Assembly: GCF_900114785.1 (NCBI RefSeq)
Contig: NZ_FOUG01000003.1
Coordinates: 186,001-250,000, forward strand
Reading direction: 5' to 3'
From: Variovorax sp. OV329
Lineage (GTDB): Bacteria > Pseudomonadota > Gammaproteobacteria > Burkholderiales > Burkholderiaceae_C
Length of the DNA: 64,000 bases
A program made the translations under genes and the position numbers. Below the pieces are notes generated by a model. That model had not been told where the DNA came from and ran no database searches. It saw nothing but the letters and a program-made list of their open reading frames with translations. Below, piece after piece: positions 11,533 through 20,706 of the stretch; position 1 is the first letter of the stretch, and every line of letters begins with the position of its first letter.

Positions 11533-12330
11533 ATGAGCCCCAGCGCCTTCCTCAAGGTCGAGAACCTCGCCAAGGCCTTCATGCTGGAGCGCCCGGTGTT
11601 CGCCGACGTGAACTTCGCGCTGGACCAGGGCGAGTTCGTCTGCATCATCGGCCACTCGGGCTGCGGCAAGACCACCATCCTCAACGTGCTGGCGGGGCTG
11701 GACACGGCCAGCGAAGGCCACGTGTTCATGGACGGGCGCGAGCTGAACGGGCCCGGCCTGGAGCGCGGCGTGGTGTTCCAGAGCCATGCGCTCATGCCCT
11801 GGCTCTCGGTGCGCCGCAACATTGCCTTCGCGGTCGAGTCGCGCTGGCCCGAATGGAAACGCGCGCAGGTGGATGCGCATGTGCGCACCTTCGTCGACAT
11901 GGTGGGCCTGACCGCGGCCCTCGACAGGAAGCCCTCGGAACTGTCGGGCGGCATGAAGCAGCGCGTGGGCATCGCCCGGGCCTTCGCCATCCAGCCGCGC
12001 ATGCTGCTGCTGGACGAACCCTTCGGCGCGCTGGATGCGCTCACCCGCGGCACCATCCAGGACGAGCTGATGGGCATCGTGCGCGAGACGCGCCAGACCG
12101 TCTTCATGATCACGCACGACGTGGACGAGGCCATCCTGCTGGCCGACCGCATCCTGCTGATGAGCAACGGCCAGGACACGGCCGAGGGCTACGTGCCCGG
12201 CCGCATCGCCGAGGTGGTGGCCAACCCGCTGCCGCGCGAGCGCACCCGCGCCGGCCTGCATCACCTGGGCGGCTACTACGAGCTGCGCAACCACATCGTC
12301 GATTTCCTCGTCAGCCGCGCCCGCGCCTGA
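11533..12330 (+). CDS. cynD: Cyanate/nitrate-type ABC transporter ATP-binding protein (NrtD/CynD family)
   Basis: ATPase subunit (265 residues from ATG 11533). Walker A is GHSGCGKTT, the signature is LSGGMKQRVGIARAF, Walker B is MLLLDEPFGALDALTR, and the H-loop is MITHDVDEAILLADR, all characteristic of the nitrate/sulfonate/taurine ATPase branch. A longer form could start at ATG 11470, overlapping the permease stop by 11 bp. I prefer 11533 because the fold begins directly after it (AFLKVENLAKAF). It lacks the fused binding domain of NrtC, matching CynD/NrtD. Confidence 0.86.
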   Translation: MSPSAFLKVENLAKAFMLERPVFADVNFALDQGEFVCIIGHSGCGKTTILNVLAGLDTASEGHVFMDGRELNGPGLERGVVFQSHALMPWLSVRRNIAFAVESRWPEWKRAQVDAHVRTFVDMVGLTAALDRKPSELSGGMKQRVGIARAFAIQPRMLLLDEPFGALDALTRGTIQDELMGIVRETRQTVFMITHDVDEAILLADRILLMSNGQDTAEGYVPGRIAEVVANPLPRERTRAGLHHLGGYYELRNHIVDFLVSRARA

Positions 12331-12362
12331 TCCACCCTCGCATCCCAAGAAGGAGCCACGCC

Positions 12363-12806
12363 ATGAACCGCAACGACATCACCGAGAAGATCATCACCGT
12401 GAAGGTGGCCCAGGGACTCACCTGGGAAGCCGTCGCGAAGAAGGTCGGCCAATCGAAGGAATGGACCACGGCCCTGTGCTTGGGCCAGATGACGGCCACC
12501 GCCGAGCAGGCGGGCGTGCTGGGAGAGATCTTCGGCCTCACGGGCGAGGAGCAGAAGTGGCTGCAGGTGGTTCCCTACAAGGGCTCGCTGCCCACATCCG
12601 TGCCCACCGATCCGCTGATCTACCGCTGGTACGAGATCGTGAATGTCTACGGAAGCACCATCAAGGAACTGATCCACGAGGAGTTCGGCGACGGCATCAT
12701 GAGCGCCATCGACTTCAAGATGGACATCACGCGCGAGGAAGACCCGAAGGGCGACCGCGTGAACGTAGTGCTGTCGGGCAAGTTCCTGCCGTACAAGACC
12801 TACTGA
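12363..12806 (+). CDS. cynS: Cyanase (cyanate hydratase)
   Basis: Cyanase catalyses bicarbonate-dependent conversion of cyanate to ammonia and carbon dioxide, as a cytoplasmic decamer. The 147-residue length fits. The catalytic triad is present with the E. coli spacing: Arg88, Glu91 (in YRWYEIVNVYG) and Ser114 (in GIMSAIDF). An N-terminal helix-turn-helix-like bundle precedes the catalytic domain. The ATG follows GAAGGAG at good distance and lies 32 bp after the ATPase gene. With the transporter it forms a cyanate-as-nitrogen-source (and detoxification) operon. Confidence 0.97.
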   Translation: MNRNDITEKIITVKVAQGLTWEAVAKKVGQSKEWTTALCLGQMTATAEQAGVLGEIFGLTGEEQKWLQVVPYKGSLPTSVPTDPLIYRWYEIVNVYGSTIKELIHEEFGDGIMSAIDFKMDITREEDPKGDRVNVVLSGKFLPYKTY

Positions 12807-12813
12807 GCAGCGC

Positions 12814-13212
12814 TCAGCCGTCGGCGCGGGCACCGGCGTAGGCCGGCAAGCCATCCGCCAGCTGCACCCACGAAAGCCGCGTGGCGGCAAAGGTGTGGTC
12901 CCTGGGCGGCACGCGCTCAGGATCGTCCAGCGAGCAGGTGCTGACGTCGATCTCCTCGGGCAGCCGCGAAGACTCGAAGGTGAGCTGCGTGCCGCAGGTG
13001 GGACAGAAACTGCGCGTGCCGTGCTCCGACGACCTGAAGCGTGAGGTCGTGCCCTGCGTGAACCGGAAGCTCGCCCGCGGCACAGTGAACCAGGCGACCA
13101 GGGGCGCGCCGCTGCAGCGCCGGCAGACGGAGCAATGGCAGGCCGTCTCATGCGTGGGAAGCGCGTCGGCCTCCCAGCGCAGTTGGCCGCATTGACAGTG
13201 ACCTGTGAGCAT
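12814..13212 (-). CDS. GFA-family zinc protein (Gfa-like, CENP-V fold)
   Basis: Small 132-residue protein of the glutathione-dependent formaldehyde-activating enzyme family. The zinc ligands are visible: CQCG near residue 6, CHCSVCRRC near residue 25, and CPTCG near residue 70. The family includes proposed S-hydroxymethylglutathione synthases, but many members have no known activity, so no reaction is assigned. It is convergent with cynS, only 7 bp away, and its 5' end faces away from groEL's terminator. Confidence 0.85.
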   Translation of the reverse strand: MLTGHCQCGQLRWEADALPTHETACHCSVCRRCSGAPLVAWFTVPRASFRFTQGTTSRFRSSEHGTRSFCPTCGTQLTFESSRLPEEIDVSTCSLDDPERVPPRDHTFAATRLSWVQLADGLPAYAGARADG

Positions 13213-13330
13213 GTGCGATCTCCAGCCATAGGGATAAGGAGTTCAGCGTAGCGCACCAAGAGAAATTCACGACAGGCAAGCGCGCAGCGCGCAGACGCGC
13301 GGCGGAGCAACGCGTGAGCCGCGCGCCCAT

Positions 13331-13360
13331 GAAAAAAGCCGGGCTTCGCCCGGCTTTTTG
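13331..13360 (-). terminator. Rho-independent terminator of groESL
   Basis: On the minus strand the hairpin GCCGGGC-GAAG-GCCCGGC is followed by a T-run; the plus strand also has T's after the stem, so it could act bidirectionally. It lies about 50 bp past the groEL stop and after a second stem-loop at 13377-13403. Confidence 0.85.
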
Positions 13361-13376
13361 ATCTGGCTGTACTAGC

Positions 13377-13403
13377 CACTCGAAGAGCGAAGCTCTTCGA
13401 GTG
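13377..13403 (-). other. Perfect 12-bp stem-loop in the groEL 3' untranslated region
   Basis: CACTCGAAGAGC (13377-13388) and GCTCTTCGAGTG (13392-13403) are exact inverted repeats around a GAA triplet. The stem begins 6 bp after the groEL stop and has no T-run of its own, so it is more likely a 3' stabiliser or processing structure than a terminator. Confidence 0.6.
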
Positions 13404-13409
13404 AACCCT

Positions 13410-15065
<1,656 letters not shown>

Positions 15066-15093
15066 CTATGACTCCAGAATTTCTGTGAACTGA

Positions 15094-15390
15094 TTACTTC
15101 TCGACCACGGCGAAGAGGTCGTCTTCCTTCATGACCAGCAGCTCGTCGCCGTCGACCTTGACGGTCTGGCCCGAGTACTTGCCGAACAGGACGCGGTCGC
15201 CGACCTTGACGTTCAGGCCGATGATGTCGCCCTTGTCGGTCTTCTTGCCTGGGCCCACGGCCAGAACTTCGCCTTGATCCGGCTTTTCGGCGGCGTTGTC
15301 GGGGATGACGATGCCCGAGGCGGTCTTGGTTTCGCTTTCAATGCGCTTGACGATCACGCGATCGTGCAAAGGACGAAGTTTCAATTGCAT
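15094..15390 (-). CDS. groS: Co-chaperonin GroES (10 kDa)
   Basis: Heptameric lid of the GroEL chaperonin. From the ATG at 15390 it is 98 residues ([16 protein letters not shown]...). The strong ribosome site AAGGAG touches that ATG with no spacer, whereas the TTG two codons later (15384) sits 6 nt from it and would give the canonical 96-residue [10 protein letters not shown] start. I give the ATG coordinate but consider the TTG equally or more likely. The mobile-loop region ([14 protein letters not shown]) and the GDRVLFGKY core are intact. Confidence 0.96.
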   Translation of the reverse strand: MQLKLRPLHDRVIVKRIESETKTASGIVIPDNAAEKPDQGEVLAVGPGKKTDKGDIIGLNVKVGDRVLFGKYSGQTVKVDGDELLVMKEDDLFAVVEK

Positions 15391-15466
15391 CTCCTTGAAT
15401 GAGGAAGAAAGTAGGGGGCCGACCGGACGCCAGGCGTTTCGATCGGCGAGACGAAGGGGGTGATTG

Positions 15467-15493
15467 CTAGCACTCGACCCCAACGAGTGCTAA
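15467..15493 (-). promoter_or_regulatory. CIRCE operator (HrcA repressor site)
   Basis: CTAGCACTC-N9-GAGTGCTAA matches the CIRCE consensus TTAGCACTC-N9-GAGTGCTAA with a single base difference and the exact 9-bp spacer. It overlaps the -10 box of the groESL promoter, so HrcA binding should block initiation. hrcA itself is not in the window. Confidence 0.95.
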
Positions 15494-15521
15494 TGATAAG
15501 GGCTTTTGTGACGCTTTCAAG
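15493..15521 (-). promoter_or_regulatory. groESL promoter (sigma-70-like, overlapping sigma-32-like)
   Basis: On the minus strand TTGAAA (15520-15515) and TATCAT (15498-15493) are separated by 16 bp. Read as a heat-shock promoter, CTTGAAA followed after 12 bp by CCCTTATCAT also resembles the sigma-32 consensus. CIRCE begins at the -10 box, giving dual negative and positive heat-shock control. Confidence 0.7.
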
Positions 15522-15606
15522 GCGGCGGGTTTGGCCGATGGGAATCCTGGCGCCTGAACCCGTTCGTCGGGGTAAACCCGATATCTGCCGGGGTGTGTGC
15601 CGCTGA

Positions 15607-16515
15607 CTATCCCGCTTCCCAAGGCGCAGTCTCGAATCGCTGCACCAGGAAATCGATCAGCGTGCGTACCCGCAGAGGCAGCGTCCGGTTGGGCAGGTAC
15701 ACCATCTGGATGCCGATCTCCGGCAGCACCTGGCAGTCCCGCAGCAACTGCACCAGGCGGCCGAGCCGCAGGTCTGCGGCGGCCACGTAGGCGGGCAGCA
15801 CGCCCAGACCCAGGCCCGCGAGCACGGCGGCATGCGCGGCGTCCATGTCGTCGGTCTCGAAGCGCGCGTTCACCGGCACGTGGTGGGTGTGGCCGTCGCG
15901 GCTGAATCCCCACGCGCCCTTGGGCGCCAACGGTGGAAAGAGCACGCCCTCGTGACCGGCGAGTTCCTCGAGCCGGCGCGGCGTTCCCCGCTGCGCCAGG
16001 TAGGCGGGCGAGGCGCACAGCAGCTTGCGGTTGACCGCCAGCTGCCGCGCCACCAGGCCGGGGTCGGGCGAGAGCGATGCGCGCACGCCGATGTCGTAGC
16101 CTTCCTTGCCCAGGTCGATGGTGCGGTTGCTGCACGAAAGCCGGATGCGGATCTCCGGATAGCGCGTCTGGAACTCCGCCAGCGCCGGCATCAGGTGGCG
16201 CAGCGCGAAAGCCTGCACGCAGGTGATGCGGATGAGGCCGGCCAGCTCGGTCTGGGTCTGCGTCACGCGCCGCTCGGCGAACTCGGCTTCCTGCACGATG
16301 CGCAGGCAATGCTCGTGGTACACCGCGCCGGCTTCGGTCAGGCTCAGCTTGCGGGTGGAACGGTTGAGCAGCTTGACCGACAGCGCCTGCTCCAGCGCGC
16401 TCACCTCGCGGCTCACCAGCGACTTGGACAGGCCCAGCCGGGTGGCAGCGGCCGAGAAGCTCTTGGCCTCCACCACCTGGGCAAATACGCTCATCGCGGC
16501 CAGTCGCTCTCTCAT
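15607..16515 (-). CDS. LysR family transcriptional regulator
   Basis: Regulator of 302 residues. The N-terminal winged helix-turn-helix (residues about 8-66) reads FSAAATRLGLSKSLVSREVS, and the remainder is the LysR effector-binding domain with the segment IRLSCSNRTIDLGKEGYDIG. The start ATG gives MRERLAAMSVFAQ; a second in-frame ATG lies seven codons later. It is divergent from the cupin gene at 16636 across a perfect 22-bp dyad, so it probably controls that gene and itself. The inducer is unknown. Confidence 0.9.
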   Translation of the reverse strand: MRERLAAMSVFAQVVEAKSFSAAATRLGLSKSLVSREVSALEQALSVKLLNRSTRKLSLTEAGAVYHEHCLRIVQEAEFAERRVTQTQTELAGLIRITCVQAFALRHLMPALAEFQTRYPEIRIRLSCSNRTIDLGKEGYDIGVRASLSPDPGLVARQLAVNRKLLCASPAYLAQRGTPRRLEELAGHEGVLFPPLAPKGAWGFSRDGHTHHVPVNARFETDDMDAAHAAVLAGLGLGVLPAYVAAADLRLGRLVQLLRDCQVLPEIGIQMVYLPNRTLPLRVRTLIDFLVQRFETAPWEAG

Positions 16516-16554
16516 CGATCGCTTTGATTGGTCATGCTGCTGCAACAATGAGTT

Positions 16555-16576
16555 GAAGATATCCCAATTTATCTTC
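16555..16576. promoter_or_regulatory. Perfect 22-bp dyad between LysR gene and cupin gene (operator candidate)
   Basis: GAAGATA (16555-16561) and TATCTTC (16570-16576) are exact inverted repeats separated by TCCCAATT, in the AT-richer divergent intergenic region. Size and place suit a LysR recognition site controlling both divergent promoters. Confidence 0.6.
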
Positions 16577-16635
16577 TGTGCGCAACGATCTAAGGTGTGC
16601 GCTGCCAATCCATCAACAAGGAAAGAGCAGCCCCC

Positions 16636-17082
16636 ATGACCACCGAAAGCACCAAGAGTAGCAGCCCCATCCAGGTCGGCCAGCTGGAAATCCGCTACCT
16701 GATCGACGGCTCCAAAACCGGCGGCCTGGGTGTGTTCGAACTCACCGTGCCGCCTGGCGCCAACGTGCCGCCGGCGCACAGCCACCGCGACAACGAGGAG
16801 TTCTTCTACGTCGTCGAAGGGGCGATCAGCTACTCGGTCGACGCAGACGCCCGCGAACTGAAGGCGGGTGAGTGGATGTCCACGCCACGCGGGTCGGTGC
16901 ACGGCTTTCGCAACGGCGGAACGCAGACGGCACGTGCGCTGGTGGTGCTCACGCCCGACATCGGCGCCCAGTATTTCCAGGACGTCGCGGCGGTGGTCAA
17001 TGCCGGCGGTCCGCCCGACAAGGCGCGGTTGGTGGAGGTGATGACCCGCTACGGCCTCTCTCTGCCAGGGCCAGCGGCCTGA
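16636..17082 (+). CDS. Cupin domain protein
   Basis: Single-domain cupin of 148 residues. The first cupin motif contains the metal-ligand histidines and glutamate in PPAHSHRDNEEFFYVVEG, and the second motif includes TPRGSVHGFRN. The ATG follows AGGAAAGAGCAG. It is divergent from a LysR regulator and probably its target. Cupins of this type include dioxygenases, isomerases and binding proteins, and nothing here decides between them. No signal peptide is visible, so it should be cytoplasmic. Confidence 0.85.
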   Translation: MTTESTKSSSPIQVGQLEIRYLIDGSKTGGLGVFELTVPPGANVPPAHSHRDNEEFFYVVEGAISYSVDADARELKAGEWMSTPRGSVHGFRNGGTQTARALVVLTPDIGAQYFQDVAAVVNAGGPPDKARLVEVMTRYGLSLPGPAA

Positions 17083-17095
17083 GCGACTTTTCTTC

Positions 17096-17127
17096 AAGGC
17101 GTCCGGGCCCGCGGCGGCCCGGGCCTT
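17096..17127 (+). terminator. Terminator-like hairpin after the cupin gene
   Basis: AAGGC-GT-CCGGGCC pairs with GGCCCGG-GCCTT around a 6-nt loop: 12 base pairs with one 2-nt bulge. It lies 13 bp after the cupin stop. No T-run follows, so termination is likely but not certain. Confidence 0.45.
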
Positions 17128-17190
17128 CGGGTGCTTCCGGGTGCATGGCCGCACCACGGCGGAGACATCCTGCAACCACCTCGCACCAAA

Positions 17191-17234
17191 GTTAAGTGTT
17201 TACTCCAATTTAATGGAGAAAATACTTACTTAAC
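17191..17234. promoter_or_regulatory. AT-rich region with nested inverted repeats upstream of the Rieske oxygenase
   Basis: GTTAAGT (17191-17197) mirrors ACTTAAC (17228-17234), and inside them CTCCA (17203-17207) mirrors TGGAG (17214-17218). Both strands thus read GTTAAGT then CTCCA, with spacers of 5 and 9 bp. The tract is strikingly AT-rich for this genome and lies 84 bp before the ATG at 17318, so it probably holds the promoter and a regulator site. Confidence 0.5.
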
Positions 17235-17317
17235 ATTTGGCACGAGTCCTGCAAGACCTCCCCCATGGTGAACTTCGGATGCATCGGCGTCCGGGGCCTC
17301 GAGAAGGAACCCACACG

Positions 17318-18346
17318 ATGAATGCCGCCTTTGCGTACGACGCCTGGTATCCCCTGGCCTGGTCGCGCGACGTCGGACGCGAGCTGGCCACGCGCCGCGT
17401 CCTCGAGGAAGACCTGGTCATCTACCGCACCGAGGACGGCAGCGTCGCCGCGCTGGACGATGCCTGCCCGCACCGCCTGGCGCCGCTCTCGCTGGGCACC
17501 TTGCGCGGCGATGCGGTCGAATGCGGCTACCACGGCCTGACCTTCGACTGCAGCGGCAAGTGCGTGTCCGCGCCGGGCATGCCGCGCCCGCCGCAGAGCG
17601 CGCAGGTGCGCAGCTATCCCACCGCCGAGAGCATGGGCATGGTGTGGGTGTGGATGGGCGAGCCCGCGCGCGCGGACCGCTCGCAGGTCTTCCACCTGCC
17701 CGAGTACGACGATCCGGCCTACAGCGTGGTCGAGGGCGACGCCCTGCCGGTGCAGGCCAACTACCTCAGCCTGGCCGACAACCTGTGCGACCCCACCCAC
17801 GTGGTCTATGTGCACAAGACCACCCTGGCCAGCGCCGGCCGCGAGGAGACCCGCGTGCAGCACGAGCGCCAGGGCAACAAGGTCGTGACCTGGCGCTGGG
17901 TGATCGACGGGCCGCTGATCCCGGTCTTCCAGGGCCTGAAGGACTACGGCGGCGCCAACGTGGACCGCTGGCACTACTACCACTACCACGCACCCTGCAT
18001 CGCGGTGATCGACTTCGGCTCCGCCCCCACCGGCACCGGCGCGCCCGAGGGCAACCGGGAAAACTGCATCCAGATGTTCGCCTGCCACTTCATCACGCCC
18101 ATCGACCAGCGCAGCTGCATGCAGCACTGGCTGGTGCTGAAGAACTCGCCCGCCGACCCCGGCGTGGACACGCGCCTGCGCGACAACCTGCGCATGGCCT
18201 TCAACGAGGACAAGCGCGTGCTGGAAGCCATCCAGCGCAACGAGGACAAGCCGCGCGAATGGAAGCGCATCAACCTCGCGCTGGACGGCTCGTCGATCAA
18301 GATGCGGCGCATCGTCGAAGAGATGGCCGCCGCCTCCAACTCCTGA
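17318..18346 (+). CDS. Rieske non-haem iron oxygenase, vanillate O-demethylase (VanA)-like
   Basis: Oxygenase component of 342 residues. The Rieske [2Fe-2S] ligands are Cys50-x-His52 and Cys69-x2-His72. The mononuclear iron site is visible as Asp158-x2-His161-x4-His166 in CDPTHVVYVH. The size and single-subunit architecture fit the VanA/toluenesulfonate/dicamba-type demethylase group. The ATG at 17318 has GAGAAGGAA upstream. No reductase gene is adjacent, so electrons must come from elsewhere. It begins an operon with a binding protein and a TIM-barrel protein; the substrate is not determinable. Confidence 0.9.
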   Translation: MNAAFAYDAWYPLAWSRDVGRELATRRVLEEDLVIYRTEDGSVAALDDACPHRLAPLSLGTLRGDAVECGYHGLTFDCSGKCVSAPGMPRPPQSAQVRSYPTAESMGMVWVWMGEPARADRSQVFHLPEYDDPAYSVVEGDALPVQANYLSLADNLCDPTHVVYVHKTTLASAGREETRVQHERQGNKVVTWRWVIDGPLIPVFQGLKDYGGANVDRWHYYHYHAPCIAVIDFGSAPTGTGAPEGNRENCIQMFACHFITPIDQRSCMQHWLVLKNSPADPGVDTRLRDNLRMAFNEDKRVLEAIQRNEDKPREWKRINLALDGSSIKMRRIVEEMAAASNS

Positions 18347-18391
18347 TCGCCCAGCGAAGCTACGAACGAACCACCCACGAGGAACCCGCCC

Positions 18392-19603
18392 ATGACCGCC
18401 AGCCCCATCGCCGCCGTCCGCCTCATCGCGGCCGGCCTCGCCTTCGCTTTCGCCGGCGCCGCCAGCGCGCAGGACACGCTCAAGATCGGCGAGATCAACA
18501 GCTACAAGGCCCTGCCGCAGAACCTGGTGCCCTACCGCCAGGGCTGGCTGCTGGCGCAGGAGGAGATCAACGCGGCCGGTGGCGTGAACGGCCGCAAGAT
18601 GGAGACCATCTTCCGCGACGACAACGCGAACCCCGGCGACGCGGTGCGCGTGGCCGAGGAACTCATCACGCGCGAGAAGGTCGAGATGATCAGCGGCGTG
18701 ACGCTCTCGCACGTGGGCGTGGCCCTCTCCGACTTCGCGCGCCAGCGCAAGGTCTTCTTCATGGCCTCCGGCCCGCTGAGCGACAAGGTGGTGTGGGACA
18801 ACGGCAACCGCTACACCTACCGCCTGCGTTCGGGTACCTATGCGCTGGCCGCTTCGGTGGTGCCCGAGGCGGCCAGGCTGAAGAAGAAGCGCTGGGCCGT
18901 GATCTACCCCAACTACGAGTACGGCCAGGCCGCGGTCGCCGCCTTCAAGGAGAACCTGAAGAAGCTGCAGCCCGACGTGGAATTCGTGGCCGAGCAGTCG
19001 CCGCCGCTGGGCAAGGTGGATGCGGGCGCGGTGGCGCAGGCCATCGCGGACGCCAAGCCCGACGCGATCTTCAATGTGCTCTTCGGCAGCGACCTGACCA
19101 AGCTGGCGCGCGAGGGCAAGACGCGCGGCCTGTTCGAAGGGCGCGAGGTGGTGAGCCTGCTCACCGGCGAGCCCGAGTACCTGGACCCGCTCAAGGACGA
19201 CGCGCCCAACGGCTGGGTCGTCACCGGCTACCCCTACGCGAACATCGACACGCCCGAGCACAAGGCCTTCCTGGCGGCCTACCAGAAGAAATACAACGAC
19301 TACCCGCGCCTGAACTCGGTGGTGGGCTATTCCGCGGCCAAGGCGATCGCGGCCGGCATCCAGAAGGCGGGCTCGACCGACACGGAGAAGCTGATCGCCG
19401 CATTCAAGGGCCTGGAGTTCAGCTCGCCCTTCGGTCCGGTCGTCTTCCGGCCCCAGGACAACCAGTCGACCCTTGGCATCTTCGTGGGCCGCACGGCGGT
19501 CAAGGACGGCAAGGGCGTGATGCCCTCGGGCACCTACGTGGACGGCAGCAAGCTGCAGCCTTCGGAAGAGCAGATCCGCAAGCTGCGCGCCAACGCATCG
19601 TGA
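18392..19603 (+). CDS. Branched-chain amino acid-type ABC transporter substrate-binding protein
   Basis: Periplasmic Leu/Ile/Val-type binding protein (403 residues, Peripla_BP_6 fold). A signal peptide ends in FAGAASAQ around residue 27. Typical segments follow: EEINAAGGVNGRKME, and the central GVTLSHVGVALSDFARQ. No permease or ATPase gene is adjacent, so it either feeds a transporter encoded elsewhere or acts as a sensor. Such proteins next to aromatic oxygenases often bind aromatic acids, which would suit the Rieske enzyme; that is inference. Confidence 0.88.
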   Translation: MTASPIAAVRLIAAGLAFAFAGAASAQDTLKIGEINSYKALPQNLVPYRQGWLLAQEEINAAGGVNGRKMETIFRDDNANPGDAVRVAEELITREKVEMISGVTLSHVGVALSDFARQRKVFFMASGPLSDKVVWDNGNRYTYRLRSGTYALAASVVPEAARLKKKRWAVIYPNYEYGQAAVAAFKENLKKLQPDVEFVAEQSPPLGKVDAGAVAQAIADAKPDAIFNVLFGSDLTKLAREGKTRGLFEGREVVSLLTGEPEYLDPLKDDAPNGWVVTGYPYANIDTPEHKAFLAAYQKKYNDYPRLNSVVGYSAAKAIAAGIQKAGSTDTEKLIAAFKGLEFSSPFGPVVFRPQDNQSTLGIFVGRTAVKDGKGVMPSGTYVDGSKLQPSEEQIRKLRANAS

Positions 19604-20706
19604 GCGGCGCGCCAGATTTCCAGGGGCCGGCGCTGCCGCCCATCGGCTGCAATGGCCGTGGCGCGCAGGCGTCCTCGATGCAGGCGCCGGTGTCGCTGGC
19701 CGAAGCATCCGTCGAGGAGCAGTTCCGCCTGGTGAGCGAGGCCGGCGTGTTCGACAGCTTCGACCGCCTGCCGATGGAGGGCCAGGTGGACACCTACATC
19801 CGCTGCATCGAGCGCTACTCGCTGCCGGTGCGCACCGCCAGCTGGTTCTATGCGCTGGAGCGGGACGAGGCGCTGCTTTCGCAGAAGCTGCGCCTGGCGG
19901 GCGAGGTGGGTGCGAGCCTGCACAACATCATGGTCCACTGGCATGACGCGAGCGGCCGGCCGGTGAGCGATGAAGAGGTGGCTGGCTTCTACCTGCGCGC
20001 CTACGACCTGGGCATGCCGCGCGGCGTCGAGCCCACGCTGGAGCTGCACGTCAACATGTGGAGCGAAGACCCGCGCCGCGTCGCGCCGGTGGCCGAGGCG
20101 GTGCGCCGGCGCGGCGTGCCCTTCAACTTCACGCTGGACTACAGCCACGTGATCTTCAAGATGGGCAACGTGGAAGAGCAGCGCATCTGCGGCATCGACC
20201 AGGACGTGGCGGCCGGCCGCATCGAGCTCGACCCGCGCAAGCCCGGCAGCCTGGTGGACCAGTGGCTGGACATGGGCATCGTGCGCTGGATGCAGGTGCG
20301 ATCGGTCGCGCCCAACGGGCCGCGCAACGTCTGGTCGATCCTCGACCCCACGCAGCCGGTGGCGGCGGTGCCCACGCATTCGATCTTCGACTACCGCGCC
20401 GGCGAGCCCGGCCGCGGCATCCTGTACCCCTTCGAGAAGCCGGCGCCCGGCGAATGGCATTCGGACTGGAACGATTCCGCGCTGGACTGCACCCGCGCGA
20501 TGGTTCGCAAGGTGCTGGCCCACCATGCGTGCACGCCCGGCTCGCGTCTGGCGGCCATCACCACCGAGATGATCAACCTGCCCGACTACGCGCACAACGC
20601 GCGCTTCTCGCTCATCGGGCAGAACGCGGCCATCGCGCGGCACGTGCGCGCGGTGTGGGCCGAGGAAGCCGGCGCGGCGCAAGGCGCCGGCCTGAAAGGC
20701 GCCTAG
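19600..20706 (+). CDS. Xylose isomerase-like TIM-barrel protein
   Basis: Cytoplasmic protein of up to 368 residues resembling the sugar-phosphate isomerase/epimerase (xylose isomerase-like) superfamily, with segments such as LHNIMVHWHDASGRPVS, LELHVNMWSEDPRRVAP and FNFTLDYSHVIFKMG supplying potential metal-binding His, Glu and Asp residues. The GTG start overlaps the previous stop (GTGA); an ATG at 19678 would remove a poorly structured 26-residue leader and is an alternative. It is co-transcribed with the Rieske oxygenase and the binding protein. I do not recognise a specific function. Confidence 0.72.
   Translation: MSGAPDFQGPALPPIGCNGRGAQASSMQAPVSLAEASVEEQFRLVSEAGVFDSFDRLPMEGQVDTYIRCIERYSLPVRTASWFYALERDEALLSQKLRLAGEVGASLHNIMVHWHDASGRPVSDEEVAGFYLRAYDLGMPRGVEPTLELHVNMWSEDPRRVAPVAEAVRRRGVPFNFTLDYSHVIFKMGNVEEQRICGIDQDVAAGRIELDPRKPGSLVDQWLDMGIVRWMQVRSVAPNGPRNVWSILDPTQPVAAVPTHSIFDYRAGEPGRGILYPFEKPAPGEWHSDWNDSALDCTRAMVRKVLAHHACTPGSRLAAITTEMINLPDYAHNARFSLIGQNAAIARHVRAVWAEEAGAAQGAGLKGA

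Noticed and set aside
16516..17175. Upstream in-frame extension of the LysR gene through the cupin gene
   Set aside because: The helix-turn-helix begins at the ATG at 16515; the extension is antisense to the cupin coding region and crosses the intergenic dyad.
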